A stretch of 15,441 nucleotides of DNA from Helicobacter sp. (GCA_022766795.1 JALEPE010000008.1:1-15441), one strand, 5' to 3'; counted from the stretch's first letter, positions 1 to 7,608 are shown. A program made the numbers and translations. Notes: generated by a model not told the origin, from the letters alone.

Positions 1-94
1 ATTTTCAAAGAATCCAAATTTTTTCGCGTTGAATAAATCAATCTTAATGCGATATGTAGGGATTTACAAAGGTTTTAAAATTTATTGTTTTGAC

Positions 95-123
95 TTGACA
101 TATTTTTAAAAAAAGCATAAAAT
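95..123 (+). promoter_or_regulatory. Sigma-70-type promoter TTGACA-17-TAAAAT
   Basis: TTGACA at 95-100 and TAAAAT at 118-123 are separated by exactly 17 bases, which is a near-consensus vegetative promoter. It points into a stretch without a convincing gene: a hairpin with a T-run begins only about ten bases after the -10 box. It may serve a short RNA or the doubtful ORF at 266, or be a leftover promoter of a lost gene. Confidence 0.5.
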
Positions 124-132
124 TCGCCCATT

Positions 133-157
133 CTTAGATAAAATCTAAGTGTTTTTT
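133..157 (+). terminator. Hairpin with T-run, possible intrinsic terminator
   Basis: CTTAGAT (133-139) and ATCTAAG (143-149) form a 7-bp stem with a three-base loop, followed by TGTTTTTT. The stem is AT-rich and therefore weak. It lies directly downstream of the promoter at 95-123, so transcripts from that promoter might stop almost at once, or the hairpin may terminate a gene lying left of the window. Confidence 0.4.
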
Positions 158-265
158 AAGGCTAAAATCAAGCAAAAAATAAAATTTGGGTTTTTTAACA
201 ATTTTTTATAAGCTTAAAATCACTATTTTTAGGGATACATACCGATTTTTTAGGGACATTTTAAA

Positions 266-421
266 ATGGAGACTTATAAAATAAGACTTTGGATAATGGA
301 TTTGTGCAGCATATACGAATTACAAACTCTTCTTGCTAGGGTAGAGATTCTAGGGCATAAGATAAGGAAAAGTAGTAGCACAGCTTTAATGGATTCTTGT
401 GAGATTGGTAAGGCAGTCTAA
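266..421 (+). CDS. Doubtful small ORF, 51 aa
   Basis: An ATG at 266 is preceded by an AGGGA at 252-256, nine bases upstream, and opens a 51-codon frame ending in TAA at 419-421. The predicted peptide is basic and looks helical (a Leu/Glu/Arg-rich stretch around residues 19-36). I recognise no family. The region is AT-rich and otherwise gene-free, so a chance frame or the remnant of a longer gene is at least as likely as a real small protein. Confidence 0.22.
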   Translation: METYKIRLWIMDLCSIYELQTLLARVEILGHKIRKSSSTALMDSCEIGKAV

Positions 422-484
422 AAAACTTTCCCTAAGGATTTCTTTGTAAAGCCAACCATAAAACCTTCAATTACAGGTTGCTAG

Positions 485-559
485 ATCCCATTGACTAAAA
501 TGTTTCATCTAGTAACTTGTATGAAAAATTTTCTCTTTTTTAAAATGAAACGATGGGAT
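485..559. repeat. Interrupted inverted repeat upstream of comEA
   Basis: ATCCCAT (485-491) and GTTTCAT (502-508) are matched in reverse order by ATGAAAC (545-551) and ATGGGAT (553-559). This gives two 7-bp stems, separated by 10 bases on one side and 1 base on the other, around a 36-base loop. It ends about 17 bases before the comEA -10 box. It could be a regulatory structure, a terminator-like element, or the remains of mobile-element ends. Confidence 0.45.
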
Positions 560-575
560 TTCTTTTTGAATTAGA

Positions 576-581
576 TACAAT
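576..581 (+). promoter_or_regulatory. -10 box of comEA-like gene
   Basis: TACAAT at 576-581, preceded by AGA, is the best -10 candidate before the comEA-like gene, with T-rich DNA upstream in place of a -35 box. The ribosome binding site AGGGAG (598-603) follows and sits five bases before the ATG at 609. Confidence 0.4.
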
Positions 582-608
582 GAAAAATCTTTATATTAGG
601 GAGAAAAA

Positions 609-896
609 ATGAGATTTTTAATTCTAGGATTTTTAATGGTTTCTTGGCTCTTTGGAGCAGTCAATCTAAATACTGCAAGTAAAGAGGAATTAATGAGTGT
701 AAAAGGAATCGGAGAGGCGAAGGCACAAGCAATCATAGAGTATCGCTCCAATAAACCCTTTCAATCCGTCAATGAATTAGGAAATGTGAAAGGCTTTGGA
801 AAGAAGACTTTAGAGAAGCTCAAAGGAGAATTTATTGTAGAAGAATCTTTACCTACAAAAGAATCCCCAAAGACAAAAGAGGGTAAAGGGAATTAA
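609..896 (+). CDS. comEA: ComEA-family helix-hairpin-helix DNA-binding protein, secreted
   Basis: Residues 1-17 form a short basic-hydrophobic signal sequence (MRFLILGFLMVSWLFGA). Residues about 18-75 form a double helix-hairpin-helix domain with the standard ComEA wording: VNLNTASKEELMSVKGIG, then AIIEYR, then FQSVNELGNVKGFGKKTLEKL. The tail (76-95) is Lys/Glu-rich and probably disordered. ComEA proteins sit outside the inner membrane, bind incoming double-stranded DNA and help draw it through the envelope during natural transformation. At 95 aa this is the usual size for the stand-alone Campylobacterota form. The start is set by AGGGAG five bases upstream. No other competence gene lies in the window, so the role in uptake is inferred from family; other small HhH proteins look alike. 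Confidence 0.85.
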   Translation: MRFLILGFLMVSWLFGAVNLNTASKEELMSVKGIGEAKAQAIIEYRSNKPFQSVNELGNVKGFGKKTLEKLKGEFIVEESLPTKESPKTKEGKGN

Positions 897-1068
897 GATT
901 TGGATTGCTTTTATTTCGCTTTGCTTCAAGGACTTAATGTTTAGTTGCGTCCTTGTAAGTGAAGCTTTAACCTTAAAACCAAGCGTTCCTTATTTTTTGA
1001 TTCTTGTTTTCTGGTCTTTAGCTTCAAGTTTTATCATTGCGCAACGAGTTCAAGCTACTTTTTTCTAA
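892..1068 (+). pseudogene. Small membrane-protein ORF lacking a normal start
   Basis: A frame open from 841 to a TAA at 1066-1068 overlaps the comEA stop. From ATT at 892 it reads as a plausible small membrane protein: IKIWIAFISLCFKDL at the N-terminus, and a hydrophobic segment VPYFLILVFWSLASSFIIA near the C-terminus. There is no ATG, GTG or TTG until the internal ATG at 937, which would leave a 43-aa peptide. ATT-AAG-ATT-TGG at 892 could be a mutated ATG start, placed as expected for a gene coupled to comEA. I do not recognise the family. Decay is plausible because the next 570 bases also look degraded. It may instead be a real 43-aa protein starting at 937. Confidence 0.3.
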
Positions 1069-1171
1069 AGTTTCTAACTTTAGTTTAAAGTTTCACAATT
1101 TTGTCCCAATGCACCCTAGTGTTTATCTAGGATTCTAAAGCTGTCCGCTTTCCACCATAACACAGATTTTA

Positions 1172-1357
1172 ATCCTGTGTCTTTTCGCTTGAAGCAAACT
1201 CATTTACTTTTGCGCATATTCTCTGTGGCTTGTTTATAATCCCCACATTCAAAGAATCGCAAGGCGTTTTAAAGGTTTTAAGTGTTCCTAAGCCCACAAT
1301 TTTGCAAGTAAATCTTTCTTTGCTGTTTGGAATTTGAAGCTTAACTTTAGTTGATTT
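1172..1357 (-). pseudogene. Possible decayed gene fragment on minus strand
   Basis: On the minus strand the frame from 1357 down to 1172 is open for 62 codons without an ATG, and ends at TAA (1169-1171). It reads like real protein, with several cysteines (for example RFTCKIVGLG, TFKTPCDSL, INKPQRICAKVNEFASSEK). After the stop the same frame goes on with NLCYGGKRTALES before another stop, as expected of a gene with a nonsense mutation. I cannot name the family. The cysteine pattern would suit a periplasmic protein, but no signal peptide is visible. Confidence 0.28.
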
Positions 1358-1472
1358 CTAACTTAACCGTACGAAACAAAAAATTTAAAGACAATATTTT
1401 TATCCGCATAATGTGTCAATAGAGTTTATAATGTCCCTTGTTGGCTAAATTTATTTTTAGCTTCTGCTATGA

Positions 1473-1568
1473 AATCTTGTGTGTGTGTTGCTAAGTGGTG
1501 CTGCGATTTCTTTTGTTTGGGGGTTGCTTGGAGTGTTTTTAGGCAAGAGTTATGCAAAAATAAAATAA
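1473..1568 (+). pseudogene. Possible C-terminal remnant of a membrane protein
   Basis: A frame open from 1473 to TAA at 1566-1568 ends in a strongly hydrophobic helix and a basic tail (LLSGAAISFVWGLLGVFLG, then KSYAKIK). This looks like the end of an inner-membrane protein rather than random sequence. It begins just after an in-frame TGA (1470-1472), inside a (TG)5 dinucleotide run (1478-1487). The upstream DNA reads WLNLFLASAMKS in another frame, so the gene may have been broken by an indel at the repeat. Family unknown. Confidence 0.27.
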
Positions 1569-1600
1569 GTGCGCTTCACGAAGCCTTTACACTTATGAGA

Positions 1601-1606
1601 TATAAT
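1601..1606 (+). promoter_or_regulatory. -10 box TATAAT before RND pseudogene
   Basis: A perfect TATAAT lies 35 bases before the ATG at 1641. No good -35 box is seen at 16-18 bases. The 12-bp palindrome at 1573-1584 ends 16 bases upstream of it and overlaps the expected -35 region, which suits a repressor-controlled efflux promoter. The promoter still looks functional although the gene is not. Confidence 0.4.
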
Positions 1607-1640
1607 TACAGCTTTTGTTTAAGAGGATAGGATTAGATTA

Positions 1641-4600
1641 ATGTTTTCAAAGTTTTTTATTCATCGTCCGGCTTTTTCTACTGTAATTTCTACATTATCG
1701 TAATTGCTGGGCTTATTTGTGCTTTTAATCTCCCCATAGAACAATATCCAAAGCTTGTCCCCACTCAAGTGGTTATGAGTGCAAATTATCCCGGAGCTAG
1801 TGCAGAGACAATTTCTACAAATGTTGCAAGTATTTTAGAAAATAGCATTAATGGAGTAGAAGATATGATTTATATCCAAATCTCTACGACTTCTAGTGGC
1901 ACAATGAATCTTAGTATTTTTTTAACAATGAGGCAAATCCGGATATGGCGGTTGTTAATGTGAATAATCGTGTGCAAGCCGTGTTAAATCAGCTTCCTAC
2001 CGAAGTGCAGCGGCTAGGCGTTACCGTACGCAAACGCTCCACTGCAGTGGTGGGAATGTATCATATCTATTCGGATAATCCGCAACACACGCAACTTTAT
2101 TTGGCAAATTATGCAATTCTCAATGTGATTGATGAATTAAAGCGAATCTCTGGAATTGGCGATGTGGATTTGTGGGGACGCTCGGATTATGCAATGCGAA
2201 TTTGGCTTTTGCCTGATAAATTAGCCTCTTTGGATTTAACACTCTTAGACATTATTGACAAAGTCCAAGAGCAAAACTCACAGTTTGCACCCAGAAAACT
2301 TGGTGTAGAACCCATAATGCAAGCGGACTTTGCCTATACAATTACCGCTAAAGGTTGATTCTCTAGCCCACAAGAGTTTGAAAATATCATTATTAAAGCA
2401 AACCCCGATGGCTCTGCACTTAGATTAAAAGATGTTGCAAGAGTTGAGCTTGGAGCGCAAGAATATCTCACCTCTTACTTTTATAACAATACCCCCTCCA
2501 TTCCCATTAGAATCACTCTACAACCCGGCGCAAACATTCTTAATGTTGCTGACAATGTGCAAAAGACAATGGAAAGACTAGCATTGAAGTTTCCTGAAGG
2601 AATGAAATATTCTAATCCTTTTCGCCCGACAGAATTTATTGTGGAATCTATGAAGGAAGTAATGAAAACTTTTGTGGAAGCCACTATTCTAGTTGTTTTA
2701 ATTATCTATCTTTTCTTGGGTAGTTTTAGAGCAACGATTATTCCTTGCATTGCGATTCCTGTTTCGTTAATTGGGACATTTATTGGGCTTTATCTCTTTG
2801 GCTTTACAATCAATCTTTTAACGCTTTTTGGGTTGATTTTGGCGATTGGAATCGTGGTAGATGACGTAATCATTGTCATTGAGAATGTAGAACGCATTAT
2901 GCATCAAGAGCATTTAAGCGCGAAAGATGCCACAATAAAATCTATGCAAGAAATCACAACTCCCGTGATTGCTATTGTGCTTGTTTTGAGTGCAGTCTTC
3001 ATTCCTGTGGCGTTTATGGGAGGATTTAGCGGAGAAATTTATCGTCAATTTGCAATCACCATCGTAATTTCTGGCTGTGTCGCACTCACACTCACGCCTA
3101 GTCTTTGTGCAATGTATCTTAAAAAACAAGAAAAGAAACCCGCCCTTATTGCTAAATTTGACGCACTCTTTGAAAAATTTACTTTAAAATTCTCTTCACA
3201 GACTGCAAGAGTGCTAAAGAGAGGGTTATTGTTTATGTTGCTTTGGGTGGGAATGCTTGTAGTTACTTACGATTTATTTAGCAGAGTTTCCCGCTCACTT
3301 GTGCCATCAGAAGATATGGGAATCGTCAATATCAACACTCTTTTGCCTGAAGGAGCTTCCCTTTCTCGCACAACGCAAGTGCAAAAGGATTTGATTGCCA
3401 TTTTAGAGCAAAACCCCCTCATTGCAGAAATGACAACGATTGCGGGATATAGCCAATTATCTCAAGGGCTTAAAAGTAGCGGTGGAACAGGATTTATCGC
3501 CTAATTGATTGGAGTGAGCGCAAAGAATCCTCCCAAAGCGACAAGGCTTTTATACGCGAGATTACCCAAAGATTACAGAATTATCCTAATGCGCGTTTTA
3601 TCGCAACTCCTTCGCCAACAATTATCGGTTTAGATGCTAGTGGTGTAAATATTTATATTCAGAGTAAAGAGGGTGGAAGCCTAGAAGACCTTAAAAAATA
3701 TGCCGATTTAATGGTGCAAGAAGCCCTCAAGCGCAAAGAGATTCGTCATATCTTTACAAATTTATCTGTCAATACTCCGCAAGTTGCCATAGAGTTAGAC
3801 AGGGAAAAGGCGTGTCTGCTCTTAATGTCAATATTAACGAAGTTTTTAGGACAATGCAGGTAACTTTTGGGAATTATTATATTAATAATTTTGAGCTTTT
3901 TAATCGCACCTTTAGAGTGATTGTGCAATCCGAACAAGACTTTAGAAAAACTCCAGAAAACTTAAATTCTGTTTTTGTGAAATCAAGAAATGGAAACTTT
4001 GTGCCTTTAAGTTCTCTTATAAAATTCCATTATACCATAGGTGCAGAAATCGTCAATCGCTTCAATCTCTTTCCTGCGGCACAAATCGTTGGCTATCCAA
4101 ATGAAGGTTATTCTAGCGGAGATACAATCGCCATAGTAGAAGAAATTGCTCAAAAGATTCTACCTCAGGGTTACGACATTGCCTATTCAGGCTCAACCTA
4201 TCAAGAAAAAGTCAGTCAAAGCAGTGGAGCAACAGCCTTTGTTTTTGGGCTAATATTTGTTTTCTTGATTCTTGTTGCGCAATATGAGCGTTGGCTTATA
4301 CCGCTATCTGTCCTTAGTGCCGTTCCCTTTGCGCTTTTTGGGGCAATTTTAGCAATCTTTTTAAGAGGTTTAGAAAATGATATTTATTTTCAAGTTGGGT
4401 TACTTGTCTTAATCGCCCTTGCAGCAAAGAATGCTATTCTTATCTTAGAATTTGCCACACATTTAAGGGGGCAAGAAAATAAAAGTATTGTGGAATCCGC
4501 TATTGGTGCAGCAAAACTCCGATTCCGTCCTATTGTAATGACTTCATTAGCCTTTAGCATAGGCGTCTTGCCTCTTGCATTAAGTAGCGGGGCAGGAGCT

Positions 4601-4749
4601 TTAAGCCGACATTCTATCGCCACAGGTGTGCTTGGCGGAATACTTGCCGCGACTTTTTTGGCAGTCTTCTTGTGCCTTTATTTTATATGTATCTTGCGCG
4701 TTTTAGTGAGTGGATACAACAAAAATATGGAAAAAATATAGAATCTTAA
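1641..4749 (+). pseudogene. RND (AcrB/HefC-type, HAE1) multidrug efflux pump gene, frameshifted
   Basis: Read across frames, this encodes a full-length inner-membrane proton/drug antiporter of about 1035 aa, from MFSKFFIHRP to KYGKNIES. Intact family marks include the PIEQYP segment after the first helix, the proton-relay aspartates in GIVVDD (about 2848-2865), MGGFSGEIYRQF, and the relay lysine in AAKNAIL near 4423. Breaks: a one-base deletion near 1693 (frame stops at 1701); one T missing from the T-run 1917-1923; TGA at 2356-2358 replacing an Arg codon; a one-base deletion near 3498 (ATCCGC reduced to ATCGC); one near 3811; one near 4670. In addition, four codons are missing around 3075 in the helix before the LTP motif, compared with AcrB. 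A Gly of the usual APGKLG is Arg (about 2292). All frameshifts are single-base losses. No adaptor or TolC-type gene is adjacent. The pump cannot be made as one chain. Confidence 0.93.
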
Positions 4750-4791
4750 AAAGCAAGATTCCATTGTAAAAGCTTGTTTTGCCATATTTAA

Positions 4792-5108
4792 ATTACCACG
4801 AAAACTAGGGATTTCTTGCAGTGATAGAAAGTCAGCCACCTTGTCATTGCAAGCAAAGCAATCCATAATCTTGCAAATCAAGAGCCTAGCATTGTGTCAT
4901 TGCGAGAAAATCACAGGTTTTCGTGGCAATCCATAACATAGAATCCCACCGAAGTATTTGCAATGGAATCTCTCAAATGCGTTTAATTATGAATTGCCAC
5001 GATTACTTACGGAATCTCGCAAGGACAAGATGAAATCTTTTAAGTATGCAAGAGTATGGATTGCTTCGGCTAACGCCTCGCAATGACGAGGTGGGAGACG
5101 CAATGACA
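4792..5108. repeat. Cluster of degenerate TCATTGCGAG/GGCAATCCA dispersed repeats
   Basis: At least five related copies alternate in orientation. Minus: 4792-4826 (TTACCACG to CAGTGATA). Plus: 4842-4867 (TGTCATTGCAAG to GCAATCCATA). Plus: 4895-4935 (TGTCATTGCGAG to GGCAATCCATA). Minus: 4992-5028 (AATTGCCACG to TCTCGCAAGGAC). Minus: 5054-5108 (TATGGATTGCTTCGG to CGCAATGACA). Opposed copies share long matches, for example ACGAAAAC (4798-4805) against GTTTTCGT (4917-4924), so the transcript or single strand can fold extensively. This is the well-known look of small dispersed palindromic repeats in many bacteria. No coding frame is supported. The block fills most of the gap between the dead pump and the alcohol dehydrogenase. 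Confidence 0.75.
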
Positions 5109-5179
5109 AATAGATTATCTCCAATCCTTTTGCGTTCTTTAACTATTCTACAAAAGCAATAAGAATTTCATCTTTTCTC

Positions 5180-5210
5180 TTGACAAATACTGGGTATCAG
5201 GTTTTATAAT
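5180..5210 (+). promoter_or_regulatory. Promoter with 19-bp spacer before alcohol dehydrogenase
   Basis: TTGACA (5180-5185) and TATAAT (5205-5210) are both perfect but 19 bases apart. The spacer contains ATAC-TGG-GTAT, an inverted repeat. Over-long spacers with a dyad in the middle are typical of promoters switched on by MerR-family regulators, which in other bacteria control alcohol and aldehyde dehydrogenase genes (AdhR/NmlR type). No MerR gene lies in the window, so regulation is inference. Confidence 0.55.
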
Positions 5211-5261
5211 TGCATTCATAGAATCTTTTAGATTCAAAAATATATTTAAAAGGAGTAATTG

Positions 5262-6353
5262 ATGCTATTAAAAGAGAATTTAACACAAGCAAACGCGGGA
5301 GAGAGAATCACCGCAAAAGGTTACGCAGTAGCGCATAAAAGCGATACCTTTAAGCCCTTTTCTTTTTCGCGTCACGCACTTGGAGAAAATGATATTTTGA
5401 TTGAGATTCTATTTGCTGGAATCTGCCATAGCGATATTCATAGCGCGCGGGAGGAATGGCACAAAGGCATTTTCCCAATGGTGCCCGGACACGAAATTGC
5501 TGGACGCGTGGTTGCAGTAGGGAGCAAGGTGAGCAAATTCAAAGTGGGCGATTATGCAGGGGTAGGCTGTATGGTAAATTCTTGTGGCGAATGTGAGGCG
5601 TGTAAAAGAAGTCAAGAGCAATTTTGTGAAAATGGCAAATGCGTCTTTACCTATGATTGCCACGATTGTTTCCACAATAATGAACCCACTTATGGCGGAT
5701 ACTCCAACAATATCGTGGTGAGTGAGAAATTTGCAGTCAATGTCCCACAAGATGCACCGCTTGAAAAAGTCGCTCCTTTGCTTTGTGCGGGAATCACCAC
5801 CTATTCACCGATTAAATTTAGCAATGTCAAAGCAGGAGATAAAGTCGCGGTGGCTGGATTTGGTGGGCTAGGCGTGATGGCATTAAAATACGCAATCAAA
5901 ATGGGTGCGGAAGTGAGCGTCTTTGCGCGGAATCGCAACAAAGAAAAAGAGGCACTAGAGCTAGGGGCAAAGGCACTCTATACCGATACAAAGGGCGTAA
6001 AGGAGAAATTTGATTTTATCCTCTCCACGATTCCAACCGCGTATGATGTGAATGCCTATGTGGAATTGCTCAAATTTGGCGGAGAAATGGCGATTGTAGG
6101 TTTGCCACCAGCAAATGAGAATCTTAGCGTTAATGTAACACGGCTTGTCTTTGCGGCAGGCAAAAAAGTCTATGGTTCTTTGATTGGCGGAATGAAAGAA
6201 ACGCAAGAAATGCTTGATTTTTCACTCAAACACAAAATTTATCCCGAAACAGAAGTCATCTCTGTGGAGCAAATCAATGAGGCTTATGAGAATCTTACGA
6301 GTGGCAAGGCAAAATTCCGCTATGTGATTGATATGAGTAGTTTAAAGGAATAA
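5262..6353 (+). CDS. Zinc-dependent NAD(P)H alcohol dehydrogenase (YahK/CAD-type)
   Basis: A 363-aa medium-chain dehydrogenase that interconverts alcohols and aldehydes in the cytoplasm. Catalytic zinc ligands are visible as C55 (GICHSD), H77-E78 (PGHE) and C175 (LLCAGITTY). The structural zinc site is C108-C111-C114-C122. The nucleotide-binding turn is AGFGGLG (198-204), followed by FARNRNKEKEALELGA, the kind of basic sequence that favours NADPH. Family and length match E. coli YahK and the H. pylori cinnamyl-alcohol dehydrogenase; the true substrate is unknown, detoxification of aromatic or other aldehydes being the usual suggestion. The ATG at 5262 is chosen over the TTG at 5259 because AAGGAG (5249-5254) is then seven bases away. 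Expressed alone from its own promoter and closed by a strong terminator at 6410. Confidence 0.93.
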   Translation: MLLKENLTQANAGERITAKGYAVAHKSDTFKPFSFSRHALGENDILIEILFAGICHSDIHSAREEWHKGIFPMVPGHEIAGRVVAVGSKVSKFKVGDYAGVGCMVNSCGECEACKRSQEQFCENGKCVFTYDCHDCFHNNEPTYGGYSNNIVVSEKFAVNVPQDAPLEKVAPLLCAGITTYSPIKFSNVKAGDKVAVAGFGGLGVMALKYAIKMGAEVSVFARNRNKEKEALELGAKALYTDTKGVKEKFDFILSTIPTAYDVNAYVELLKFGGEMAIVGLPPANENLSVNVTRLVFAAGKKVYGSLIGGMKETQEMLDFSLKHKIYPETEVISVEQINEAYENLTSGKAKFRYVIDMSSLKE

Positions 6354-6409
6354 AATTTGCACCTTGAACCAAATTGAATCAATCCGCAAAAAACAGATTC
6401 TGCACAATG

Positions 6410-6444
6410 GAGGCGCAATCAAGGCCAAAGATTGTCGCCTCTTT
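6410..6444 (+). terminator. Intrinsic terminator after alcohol dehydrogenase
   Basis: GAGGCG-CAATC (6410-6420) pairs with GATTG-(T)-CGCCTC (6430-6441), an 11-bp stem with one bulged T and a nine-base loop, followed by TTTACTTTCTT. It is the strongest hairpin in the window and lies 57 bases after the stop codon. Confidence 0.75.
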
Positions 6445-6693
6445 ACTTTCTTGATGCAATAAAAAGGCTTTTCAATCCTCGTTTAAATTAATTTTGGAAC
6501 AAGACTTAATTTAAAATGGTAGATAGCACCACGATTTTGCTTAATGGGGTGCATTGGTTAAACTTACCCATACACCCTCCAATCCACTATTTTATCAAAA
6601 GTAGCAATAGTATTTGATCCAATGCATCAAACCCCTCTTGCGATTTTTGATAAAATGCGGGGTTTGAAAATTAAAAAACAAAAGAGAAACACA
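6445..6693 (+). other. Gap with promoter of EamA transporter gene
   Basis: TAAAAT at 6651-6656, within TTGATAAAAT, is the best -10 box for the following gene. It would start transcription near 6662, about 30 bases before the ATG. CAAACCCC (6628-6635) and GGGGTTTG (6659-6666) form an inverted repeat that brackets this -10 box, and a partial further match (GGGGTGCATTGG near 6546) lies upstream. Nothing else is recognised in the gap. Confidence 0.45.
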
Positions 6694-7608
6694 ATGCTTT
6701 CTAATCCTGCAAAAGGGCATTTGCTTGCTATTTTTACAATCCTTGTTTGGGGTGTTACCTTTAGCTCCACGAAGCTTTTATTGCCCGACTTTGCCCCTAC
6801 GGAGATTCTCTTTATCCGCTTTTTTATTGCCTATGCGTTCTTAAGCCTCTTGTGCGTCAAATTACACACACAACGCATTGCCTTAACAAGCCTTTCTAAT
6901 GAGATTCTCTTTGCTCTTGCAGGGCTTAGCGGGGGTTGCTTGTATTTTCTCGCCGAAAATGTCGCTTTGCTCTATACAACCGCTTCAAATGCCTCATTGC
7001 TTGTGGCTATCAATCCCTTTTTCACAGGACTGCTCTTTGCATTTGTCTATGGTAAAAAACTAAGTAGATTCTTTATTATAGGCTTTTTTGTGTCATTTGT
7101 AGGGATTTTTTTAGTGATATTTCAGGGTGAATTGAATTTGCAAATCTATCCTATTGGTGATTTGCTTTGTATCTTAGCGGGTATCATTTGGTCTGTTTAT
7201 ACACTTGTCTTAGAGATGATTTTTGCGCGTTTTAAGGGGATTTCACATCTTGTGATTCTCAAAAGAATCTTTTTTTATGGGCTGCTTTTCACTCTGCCTT
7301 TTACCTTGTATCAATCAGGTATTTTGCAGGGGGATTTTCACACATTACAAGATTCCGCGCGTTATCTTAAAGTGAGCAATCTTACTAACCTACTTTTTCT
7401 TGGGCTTATCGCCTCTGGGCTGTGCTATTTATCGTGGAATGCCTCCTTAAAACTACTCGGCTCTCTCAAAGCAAGCGCATATATTTATAGTGTGCCTGTC
7501 ATTGGTGTGATAGCTGCGTGTGTGAGCTTGGGCGAGGCACTAAGTGTGTATATTATTATCGGCGGAATCCTTGCGCTTCTTGGGCTGTTCTTAAGTCAAA
7601 GGGGATAA
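6694..7608 (+). CDS. EamA-family (DMT superfamily) inner-membrane transporter
   Basis: A 304-aa protein, almost entirely hydrophobic, fitting the usual ten-helix, two-repeat EamA layout. The first EamA repeat covers about residues 8-140 (WGVTFSSTKLLL in helix 1, NASLLVAINPFFTGLLFAF around helices 4-5). The second covers about 155-300 (GDLLCILAGIIWSVYTLV, then SLKASAYIYSVPVIGVIAA). These are drug/metabolite exporters of amino acids, amines or other small molecules; the substrate cannot be told from sequence. The ATG at 6694 is chosen because the first EamA helix begins about ten residues later and the -10 box at 6651 lies upstream of it. A longer frame from 6622 would start upstream of that promoter. 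The ribosome binding site is weak (AAAGAGA). It runs towards the convergent dehydrogenase gene with about 70 bases between. Confidence 0.88.
   Translation: MLSNPAKGHLLAIFTILVWGVTFSSTKLLLPDFAPTEILFIRFFIAYAFLSLLCVKLHTQRIALTSLSNEILFALAGLSGGCLYFLAENVALLYTTASNASLLVAINPFFTGLLFAFVYGKKLSRFFIIGFFVSFVGIFLVIFQGELNLQIYPIGDLLCILAGIIWSVYTLVLEMIFARFKGISHLVILKRIFFYGLLFTLPFTLYQSGILQGDFHTLQDSARYLKVSNLTNLLFLGLIASGLCYLSWNASLKLLGSLKASAYIYSVPVIGVIAACVSLGEALSVYIIIGGILALLGLFLSQRG

Larger units (their letters stand above)
1069..1640. other. Intergenic stretch with gene fragments and a pump-gene promoter
   Basis: No intact gene is visible here; only the two fragments listed separately stand out. A perfect palindrome GCTTC-AC-GAAGC lies at 1573-1584, and a TATAAT -10 box at 1601-1606 faces the dead RND gene. 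The ribosome binding site of that gene is an AGGA in AAGAGGATAGGA (about 1621-1632). The palindrome sits where a repressor operator or a weak terminator could be. The adaptor (membrane-fusion) gene that usually precedes an RND pump gene is not recognisable. Confidence 0.45.

Noticed and set aside
1469..1630. 53-codon cysteine-rich plus-strand ORF starting at ATG 1469
   Set aside because: Its composition (many Cys and Trp from TG-rich DNA) is not protein-like, and the overlapping hydrophobic frame is more convincing.
1917..1923. T-run in the RND gene as a phase-variation switch
   Set aside because: Restoring one T would repair only this break; four other deletions and a stop codon would still disrupt the gene, so switching has no purpose.
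1641..4749. Programmed ribosomal frameshifting or a split multi-subunit pump
   Set aside because: The breaks fall within helices and domains, lack slippery-site and start-signal structure, and include a nonsense codon; decay explains them better.
4792..5108. CRISPR-like array
   Set aside because: Copies are degenerate, occur in both orientations and have irregular spacing, unlike direct repeats with uniform spacers.
5409..5750. 113-codon frame on the minus strand inside the alcohol dehydrogenase
   Set aside because: It is antisense to conserved zinc-ligand regions and has no ribosome binding site or family resemblance.
6622..6693. Upstream start adding 24 residues to the EamA transporter
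   Set aside because: It would place the start before the best -10 box, and the extra residues are a basic non-membrane tail not typical of the family.
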